Source of the DNA: Trochalopteron elliotii
Taxonomy: Eukaryota; Chordata; Aves; Passeriformes; Leiothrichidae
Length of the DNA: 64,000 nt
Assembly: GCA_024734555.1 (NCBI GenBank)
Contig: JANPWX010000109.1
Coordinates: 1,175,733-1,239,732, forward strand
Direction of reading: 5' to 3'
How positions within the stretch are numbered: the stretch's first letter is position 1; the number at the start of each line of letters is the position of its first letter. This document shows, in pieces, positions 56,134 to 64,000 of the stretch. The notes under the pieces were generated by a model, which saw nothing but the letters and a program-made list of their open reading frames with translations, was not told the DNA's origin and did no database searches. The position numbers were made by a program, and so were the translations under genes.

Positions 56134-56760
56134 CCATCCATCCAGTGTATGGATGTATCCGGTGTAAACTCCAGAGGTTCTGGAGGGAGGGAGCTGCCCT
56201 GCATGTCCGCACCAACGTGCAGTGCTTCAACAGTGGCTCAATCTTTCTCCAGGGAAAATACAGCATCCCTTACCCATCCCACGCCACAGCCAAGGGTGGT
56301 GAGGCTGAGTGATTACAGGCTCAAATCTCACCTGCTTTGTACAACACCTTTGTGAAGAAGGCATTAAACCCCTCCAAAAGGAGCAAGTGCGAGGTGAAAC
56401 ATTGTGATTTAACAGCCATGACCTTTTATAAAAGCTTCAAAAAGAGTCTGAGGTCATATGTACTATCTCCTGGAAAATGTTACGTGGAGGGTTTTGCTAT
56501 TCCCCTAAAGTCACACTCCAGATCGTGCACAAACTGAGCAGCACTATATCACATCTCTCGGCAGGTTCCCTAATGGGTGACAGCCACAGGCAGCAACAAA
56601 GCAGTCAGGGAAGTCACCCTCTATTTCCCACCAGAGGAAGAAGAGAGGAAGACTCATAATCAAAATATTTCAAACTAATATAACAGAGAATCAGCAGTGT
56701 GCTGCCTGCAGCACTGAAAGAGAGATCTTAGAAGATCTCTTTTTTTTTTTACTTGCCTGG

Positions 56761-57499
56761 TGTCCTGGTTTGGAAAGACAGGTGTCTGCTAAGGAAGGCA
56801 GGAGCCTCTCTTGAAATGGAGAATGTAAACTCCCTCCCTCTGAATTGTTATAATTTTGAAATTAAGGGGCTCTCAGGCAAAGATATGAAAATAGGATTAA
56901 CAGTTCTTTACTAGGAAAATTAAAATAAAAATATAGTGGTACAAAAAACCAAACAAACAAAATAAAAAAAATAAAAGAAAACACTGAGAATCAGAATACA
57001 ACCTGCACCCTGTTGGTCAGGGTATTGGTAGCAGTCCAGTTAAGTCCTCCTGGAGTGACAGATGTGGTTCTGTTGAACCAATGATTCTTTAGAAGGGAGT
57101 AGTTTTCTCTGAAGGTCCAGTGGTGGTGAGATGCGTCCGGTCTTCCTCTGGGAATCCAGTGGAAACAGGCTGTCTTAGTGTTCTGACTTCCAGATTTTTA
57201 TGCTTGACTACTCCTGCTGTGTGGAGCATCTCACAATGGGATGATGTAGTTTTATCAGTTACGCAGTGACAGCAACGATCCATTAACAGAAGATATCTCC
57301 CTCGGCGGAGGATGGGTTGTGGCAGAGATAAAGAACACTGCCCCACTTGGTTTTAACAGCTGGCCCATTAACAAAAGATCCCCCCTGGAGTTATGAGTGA
57401 TTGGGTCATGGAAGAGATAAAGAACATGCCCCACCTGGTTTTAACAGATCGTAATAGAATATATACCTTTGATTACATCTTGCATTGCAACCTAAAACA
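56761..57499. mobile_element. Solo LTR of an avian endogenous retrovirus
   Basis: A 739-base block begins TGTCCTGGTTTGGAAAGACA and ends CCTAAAACA, so it has TG...CA termini. It is flanked by near-matching five-base sites, CCTGG at 56,756-56,760 and CCCGG at 57,500-57,504, a plausible target-site duplication with one change. An 80-base unit is repeated in tandem near its end (57,280-57,359 and 57,364-57,447; both finish in GGTTTTAACAG). I recall similar LTRs from songbird genomes. No retroviral coding sequence or second LTR is present. Family name and orientation are not determined. Confidence 0.65.
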
Positions 57500-57504
57500 C
57501 CCGG

Positions 57505-58265
57505 CTTCCAAGGGCTGCACGGGGAGGGTGTGTTCTGCTGTAACAGCTGGTGAGAGTGGGATTCAGGGTTCACCTCAACCCACTTCAGCACTCTAAATGC
57601 CATTCATCCCACTGGAATGGCTCAGCTGTGCTTGCTCTGTCAGCAGAGAGAGAACAGGCATCATCACAGAGCATCCCATCTTCCAATGGGCACACTAAGG
57701 ATGTACTCTGTTGGCACCCACTCTCTCAGGAACCCACCTGGTCCTCTAACTTTTGAGGAGATGAGAAGCTTTAGCACTCTGCTGCAGATCTACTGCAACC
57801 TTTCCGAGGCTGGAGTCCTAGCAAAGTTGGAGTCTAAACATCCAGCCTCATATTCCAAAACAATTACAGAGAGATTGAGAAATCACTGCAGTATCTGCTG
57901 AAGAGCGTGAGGAGCAATGATCACTCACAGCATCCATGGGTGCCAAATTGCACCAAACCAAGGAGCAGTTACTGCAGGGAGGAGTTCTGGCAGTCATGGG
58001 GTGTGTGTGCTGCTGGCCTGACCTAATGTCCTAAATACCTCGACTTTCCATCAATTAATACCATCTTATGTGACACAGCTGGGATTCACAGCCCAGTTGT
58101 TGTGGGAGTCATAGGAACAAATCTGGATAACCAGAATCAGAAATCAGATTTATGGATTAATTTACAAAGAATTGTCAAAATGCTCACCTGAGAAATGCAG
58201 ACAAGCTATCCAGGATAATGCATCTTGCAGAGTGGAAGAAAATGCCACAGGAGAAGAAATATTAA
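57505..58265. other. Intergenic sequence between the LTR and the DYNLT2B 3' end
   Basis: No gene, RNA or repeat was recognised. The composition is ordinary and open frames are short. Confidence 0.5.
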
Positions 58266-58445
58266 ACACATAGATTTATTATGTTTTTTTCTTATAAATA
58301 TTTCATTAATTTCACAGAAATAAAAATAACAGAATCCCTTCGAGACAGAAGTTGAGTTTGCCTTAGAAGCAATGGCTATTGGCATTACACTTTTAGGACA
58401 AAATCAACACTATATAAAAAACAAAGGGCAATTTAAATAAATGAC

Positions 58446-58532
<87 letters not shown>

Positions 58533-58721
58533 TGCCTAAAGCTATACTAATATCCACAAGGAAGAGGGAATGTTGTAGTGTGTAGAACAGGTGTAGTTTG
58601 TGCTTCGTAGAGCTGTTAATTGTGTTATGTACTAAAGGAAGAATATGATGCTTTTGTCCACTTAAAAATACTCCAAAGCATTCTCCCCAATGTCCATCCT
58701 TCTGTGCAATGTTTGTCACCT
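58266..58721 (-). other. DYNLT2B: DYNLT2B 3'UTR with (AAT)n tract and poly(A) signal
   Basis: The UTR runs from the stop codon (58,724-58,722) to an AATAAA on the minus strand at 58,280-58,275. A pure (AAT)n tract at 58,446-58,531 lies inside it, so the mRNA would carry about 28 UUA/UAU-type triplets. Confidence 0.6.
58446..58531. repeat. (AAT)n microsatellite
   Basis: An uninterrupted array of about 28 AAT units within the inferred DYNLT2B 3'UTR. Confidence 0.97.
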
Positions 58722-61700
58722 TCAATAGTAGAAGCAGCCAAATGCAGCCACCACACAAAACAGGCTGTCCTGGGGAAAACAGAGAAAGGCTCTGTGTTAG
58801 TCAAGGCAAGCTTTTTGCTAGTCTGGTGGAATAGGCAAACCTCAGAGAACATTTAGACCAGAGTCTAACTGTATGGTAATATATTGGAATTTTCTGTCTT
58901 TAAGTTTCTTATTCACCTCACTTGTGGTGTAGCCCAGGTCAGTGCATCTGAATGCCAGAAGTGCCTCAGTTTCCTCCATCCACACACCCACAGGTGTCTA
59001 GGTGTCAGTATAAAATAAAATAAAATAAAATAAAATAAAATAAAATAAAATAAAATAAAATAAAATAAAATAAAATAAAATTTAAGTAAAACCTTGACTT
59101 TGGCTCAGTCCTGGATTTCAGCCATGCTCCATGACTGCAGTTCAGCAAAGGATGTAAGAAAAGACTTTGTCTCTTTTGCTTTCTCTCCCCACCAGTAAAA
59201 TGGTGTGGACTACAATGACTTTTGTTCTGTACTCAGGAGAGAACTTTTACTATGTTGGCTGTTAGATCTAAGTATGTTTTGTAAATAAGGATGTAAATCA
59301 GGCTGTTCCAATAATCTTGATTCCTTCCTTGTAGCAGTTGTTTCTTTCCTGCTCCATATTTAAGGTCACTCTGCCTCTCATAGAAAAGCAAGTAGCTTGG
59401 CACTTCCCATGGGAGTCCAGCCCATACTCACGTTCATGAACACGTCGTGAGCACAGCTGTCAGTGTCAGCGTCCCAGAAACATCGTGCAGCCATGCTAGA
59501 CAAAGGAGCCAGACAGGGACATTACCCAGAGTTCATGTGTAATGACCTAAGTGATCACAGATACTTCCCTTGAAAACCAAACTGAGCTGGCTTTAAAGGT
59601 AATGGAATTGGAAAGTGTGCTCATGAATCTCAAGCCTAGTTTTCTATGGCTGAATTCTACCATATGCTGTAATCCCCTCAGTATGTGCTCCACCTTCAAA
59701 CCCATCAGCTCTCAAGCCTGCCACGTTCACTGTGCAGCAGGACTTGAAACCTCATTGCTATGATGCTTAAGAATCTTTGACTTCTGGCCTATGCATATCA
59801 GTGGCTAATTTAGTTTATCTGTTCTTGTCCTTTACCTCCTGCACCCTCATGGTACATACTCCCAACTTATTTATAGGGAGCTATCGTATTCCTTGGCAGA
59901 TGCCGTGCTACAAAACCACGACCTCTTCAAGTCTTTTCATATCTATACCCTCTGCTCCCTGACCATCCTGATGGACTCCTACACCCAAGCCCTATCCTGA
60001 GGACAAACAACCAGACTGTAACAGGATATTGCATATGAGACCTTGCTTCTGCCTTGTCTCAAGGCACTGACATTCCCTTTTCTCTGCTGCAAGTGTCGCA
60101 CTCCCTGCCTGCCCCAGTCAGCCTCAGCTGACAGGATTCCTTTTGGGGCACAGTCCCATAATGTATGGCTAACTGTACTAAGGTGTATTTTGCATTAAGG
60201 ATGTTAGTGATTGTGTTTTAATCTTGCCTCCTGTCTGTTGCAAACTGGAAAATTTCCCCTACTGCTCTGTCAGCCTGTGTGGCTGGACTTCACATTTCTG
60301 ATCAGATCACCTGAACATTGAACTGTTCACCCTGGCACGGTGCTTCTGGAGTGTCTGCTACAGACAGACATTCCTGACAAAAGCCTGAGCAGCAGGTACA
60401 GATATTCCTCTCTGACCTCCAGAACACGGAGGCAGCAGATCTGATTACAGCTCTGCTGGACTTATCTTCTGCTGGAGTACCCGACACAATAATAAAGGTA
60501 AGCCCATCAGATCAAGCACATAAACCTTGTGAGCTGTTCCCTTTTGTCTTCTCCCTGCTCACTAATAAAGGAAAGCTACAGCCCAGTATTGCAGCCAAGA
60601 GGAATTCTTTTGTCTGACTGCAGGCATCTGGAGCTGACTGCAAGTGCTTAGCACCCACATGGGAATCTAGGCTTGGTTCCCATGACAGTATTGCAGGGAG
60701 ATTACAGAAACTGAAACTTCTGAAAAATGTAAATGAAGTGCTTATGGAAGCTTTCTGACTTTAGACAAAAGTGAGTTACTATGGCTTTTGTGCTCCAGAA
60801 GGGCCTTGGGAATGGATGGGGGTGTACGCTAATTTATCATGAATACAACACAAAATGCCTCTGCCACATTCCTCAAAAACGTTTTCAGCATTTGAGCTTG
60901 CTAAGAACCACCATAGAGCCAATTATCACTGGCTAATTCAGCCAGTCACAACCTAAGCATTCAAGTTGCCACTAAAAGAGAAAAAGAAAGTGATTTACAC
61001 TTTTATCATCTGCAGACAGATCTTTGTAGCTAGGGAAGTTGGAAGCAGTTTCCAAAGAAAAAAAAAACACATCTAAACCCCAAATAAACATTATAGAAAT
61101 ACAATTAGAAGATGCAAAACTTACTTCACTCCTTCTCCTCTCTGCTCTCCAATGACCACCTGCACCACCATCTTGTACCTGTCAAATCCCTCCTCTGGAG
61201 GGAGAAAAAAATAATAGTGAGAGCAATAACTTTTTAAAAATATGAGTCCAAAACACAACCCTGAAAGCTAAAGATTTCTGGCTACAAAGCAAGTGGCTGT
61301 ACAAACCTATGCAAGTAGCCAAGTGGACAGACTGCCTTGCAAAGCTTCATCTTCCTGCTATGGAGTACCATGGTTTTGCTGGAGTTGAAGCGTGAACAGG
61401 GTAGTTGGCATCCACCAAAAGATGCATCTAAGGCACAAAGACACCCTGAGCAGCCACACTGAGTGTCAGCATTCTGCTTTGGCAACTTTCAAGAACTGGT
61501 CACATGGAAAGAACGTAAATAAGGCTGCTGGTGGACAAAATGCAATTTGAAAAAACCTGAAAAAACTTTATTTTAAAACTGTTTTGATGCAAAGGTATTT
61601 TGAGATTCTTCTGCCACACAGATGCTTCCTTTGCTTCTAAGTGGTATAAAAGGCCACATAATAGCTATATTATTTATGTGTCTTCAGAGACATGCTATTG

Positions 61701-63471
61701 TTTCACAGCGGTAAAGAAGTACCTCTGGGGCACAGGCCAGATCTAATCAGGCCATGGCAATGTTCCAGAAGCCAAACCAGAACAAGCACGTTTAAAATCA
61801 AATATAGATCCCAATGCCTGTCTTCAACAAAGCAGTGTCCCGTGACGACTCCAGTGCCCTGTTTCCACGGGAGGATTGAACACAACATGCTGGCTCTGTT
61901 AACATCCAACACGTCAATGCTTATCAGAGATGCCAGCTGATAAGAGTGGCCACCCCGGGCCAGCGTCACTTCAGGCTGCTGCCACTGTGGTTACACATTA
62001 CTGAAGCCAAGCCGTGTGCAGAGGAGCTCAGCATGAACACGTGCAGGGACTACAGCTGCTGCTGGCTTTAAAGCAGATGTTAATTCTGGGAGAAGCACAA
62101 ATCCACGGCTCTTGCCAAGGGTGACTGTGTGGCTGTGCCACCACGTCAGGCCAGCCCAGCAGACGGAGCACCAGCCTGTCCCCAGGAGGAAGGGAAAAAA
62201 AGTGTCCCTGCCAGCACACACATCCATATACTCACTCCAGCATGGAACTCAGGAAACACCTGCTGGTGCCTGCACTTTTCTTCCTGAACTCAAAAATGTT
62301 GGAGGGCATCCTGTGCAGCAGCACAACCTTCTTCCAGTGCTGTAAGGCTGTAGTCACACCCCTCCTTGGCTGACTGCTCCTTTCTCCCCCTTCCCTGTGC
62401 CCCCTGAGCCTTGTTCTGATCTCCACTGCTATTCTAACTCTGATCTAACTCACAGCAGAAAAAGAGCAGAATTGGTTCTGTTTATGGAAGCAAGAAGCAA
62501 TGAAGCATCACTTCTTTCTCCTCTCTAATGCAGCTTCTTTCCTCCTGCGGAACCTCCAAAGCTGACAGCACACACCTGCCAAGCTATACAGAAACAAATC
62601 TTGCTCGAATTAGGTCTCCAGTTCTGCAGGCAAGGAATGAACATATATAGGACAGATTGCTTCATACCAGCAGACTAGCATCAGTCAACAGGGAAGGAAT
62701 AAGTTTCAAGAATAAAGGAAGAAAGAGGGATCTTGTCAAAAGGGAGAGGACACGGCAAGAAAAGAAATTACATCCCCAGCAAACCTCCTTACCTTTCAGT
62801 CTGTCTTTTATTGTCTCTGATAAAGACTTTGTAAGCTCAGGCATTTCTTCTGGGATGTACTGTACGTTGGCCAGCTTCTCCTTCAGTATAGCATGGATGC
62901 ATTCTTTTACTGTAGCCGACTTAAATCTATCATGGTGAAGAAAAAAAAAAAAAAGAGATGCGACAGAAAGCCCAGAAAGTTCACACAATCCTTAGAAACA
63001 TACACAATGCCACGTGGGAAAATGTAGTTTTCGTGTATTACAGAAAAATGACAGATGAAAAGCCATGTGGAAAAAAAGCCCCGCTAAAATGGAGATATTG
63101 CCAAAAGCCAAACACCGATCAACAGGGGTGAAACCAGCCCCACTGGAAGTTGTCCCTTCAGCAGCATCACCCACTTAAGTGGGTGTCGAAGCTGGTCTGG
63201 GAGCCCGGGGCCCGCCAACCCCCAAACTCTCGGTGCTCCCTATTCCCAACAGCCCCCAGTGCCTCACGCCAGCTCCTCATGCCCAGGGGCGCCCTCCCCG
63301 ACATTTCCACCGCAGCTCCCACATTCCCGGGGCCCAAACGCCCCAATCCAAAGTCCCTCACCGCGCTGGCCCGCATCCCCCCCTCTTTCCCCGGCGGCCT
63401 CACCGGTGCTGGAGGCCGGGCCGCAGGCTGTATGTGTTTTCGGCCCCCTCGTCCGGGCCTAGCTCGCCCAT
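58722..63471 (-). CDS. DYNLT2B: Dynein light chain Tctex-type 2B (5 exons, 127 aa)
   Basis: Light chain of cytoplasmic dynein-2, the motor for retrograde intraflagellar transport in cilia (formerly TCTEX1D2). Exons in transcript order: 63471-63404, 62926-62793, 61194-61125, 59495-59432, 58769-58722; 384 bases. Recognisable family blocks: ENTYSLRPGLQHRF, VKECIHAILKEKLANVQY, PEEMPELTKSLSETIKDRLK, EGFDRYKMVVQVVIGEQRGE, ARCFWDADTDSCAHDVFMND and the C-terminal SLFCVVAAFGCFYY. It is 15 residues shorter than the human protein, all at the N-terminus before ENTY, a region that is poorly conserved. The start lies in a near-perfect Kozak context (GCCATGG) and no upstream in-frame ATG was noted in the island. 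A promoter X-box fits its ciliary role. Confidence 0.97.
59011..59081. repeat. (TAAAA)n pentanucleotide microsatellite
   Basis: Fourteen perfect TAAAA units in the last DYNLT2B intron, about 350 bases from the exon 4 donor. Confidence 0.97.
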
Positions 63472-63580
63472 GGCCCCCGCCGGCCCCGGCGTTGGTTACC
63501 GGGACAACCGCGGCCGCTTCCGGCGCTTCCGCCGCCCGCCCCGCGCGTCACGGCGGCACCGCCCCGGGCCGTGAGGGTTG
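63472..63580 (-). promoter_or_regulatory. DYNLT2B: DYNLT2B promoter island
   Basis: A short GC-rich, CpG-dense, TATA-less stretch directly upstream of the start codon. It contains an X-box (63,495-63,508) and a CGTCAC half-CRE near 63,545. The transcription start is probably within it. Confidence 0.6.
63495..63508. promoter_or_regulatory. Candidate RFX X-box
   Basis: GTTACC-GG-GACAAC fits the X-box consensus GTNRCC-N(0-3)-RGYAAC at all but one position. It is an imperfect palindrome 24 bases upstream of the DYNLT2B ATG. RFX factors drive ciliary genes through such promoter-proximal sites. Confidence 0.65.
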
Positions 63581-63636
63581 TTGCTCACTGAATTTTGTGT
63601 TTTGTGTTCCTACAGCCTATGGTATTATGTTGTTTA

Positions 63637-63655
63637 AAAAAAAAAAAAAAAAAAG
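63637..63655. repeat. Poly(A) tract
   Basis: A run of about 18 adenines followed 6 bases later by a run of thymines. No element body was recognised next to it. Confidence 0.8.
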
Positions 63656-63778
63656 TCGATTTTTTTTTCTATAAGAAGACTTGTGCAGTGAAATAGTTGG
63701 TAAATAAGTGCTAAATAATTGCGGTAATATTTGCAGGGTATTTTATAACTGTAGTAATTGTAAAATTTTACAATGGAT

Positions 63779-64000
63779 TGTAGTGGTGCTGTGGTGCTGG
63801 AGCAAGTCCAGAGGAGGGCGGTGGAGCTGGGGAAGGGTCTGGAGCACGAATCCTGTGAGAAGCAGCTGAGGGAGCTAGCTAGGGTTGTTTAGTCTGGAGA
63901 AAAGGAGACTCGGGGGACCTTATCCCTCTCTACAGCTCCCTGAGAGGAGGGTGTAGCCAGGTGGGGGTCAGCCCCTTCTCCCCGACAACCGGCAACAGGA
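63779..64000 (+). mobile_element. CR1 LINE fragment, cut by the window end
   Basis: Forward CR1 sequence: GTGCTGGAGCAAGTCCAGAG, GAAGGGTCTGGAGCACGAAT, AAGCAGCTGAGGGAGCTAGC, TTTAGTCTGGAGAAAAGGAG, GACCTTATCCCTCTCTACAG and GTGTAGCCAGGTGGGGGTCA. It continues beyond the window. Confidence 0.93.

Noticed and set aside
58393..58758. Poly-leucine protein on the minus strand
   Set aside because: It is the translation of the (AAT)n microsatellite in the DYNLT2B 3'UTR.

Overview
The window looks like nuclear DNA from a bird, probably a songbird (passerine). All four protein genes have introns and read as avian orthologues. The transferrin receptor comes out at 776 residues, longer than the 760 of human. 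The repeats are CR1 LINE tails, a tRNA-Ile-derived SINE with a CR1-like tail (the TguSINE1 type known from songbirds), and a solo LTR of a kind I associate with songbirds. Gene order is TFRC, SLC51A, PCYT1A, DYNLT2B, the conserved vertebrate block found at human 3q29.

Layout. 1-270 is a GC-rich promoter-like island with splice donors on both strands; it lies where TNK2 would begin. About 1,270-17,730 is TFRC on the minus strand: 18 coding exons (4,330-15,972), a 3 kb 3'UTR with five iron-responsive elements, and a promoter island broken by a 390-base gap (17,311-17,700). 18-32 kb is gene-poor intergenic DNA with a CR1, a SINE and one weak exon-like fragment. 32,176-34,497 is SLC51A on the plus strand, nine exons, with a candidate FXR (IR-1) element upstream. 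About 35.8-55.3 kb is PCYT1A on the minus strand, eight coding exons (38,093-48,677), with its first exon probably in or beside a second gap (55,307-55,706). 55.8-57.5 kb holds a CR1 and a solo LTR. 58,722-63,471 is DYNLT2B on the minus strand, five exons, with an RFX X-box at its promoter. The window ends inside a CR1.

The genes do not form a pathway: iron uptake (TFRC), basolateral bile acid and steroid export (SLC51A), phosphatidylcholine synthesis (PCYT1A) and ciliary retrograde transport (DYNLT2B). Exon junctions were placed by eye from GT/AG sites, continuous reading frame and family similarity. All four coding sequences close in frame without internal stops (776, 339, 367 and 127 residues). 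I found no previously undescribed system. The best second-look items are the TFRC 3'UTR (five IREs plus internal duplications), the X-box, the IR-1 element, and the promoter-centred gaps with neighbouring CR1 copies.
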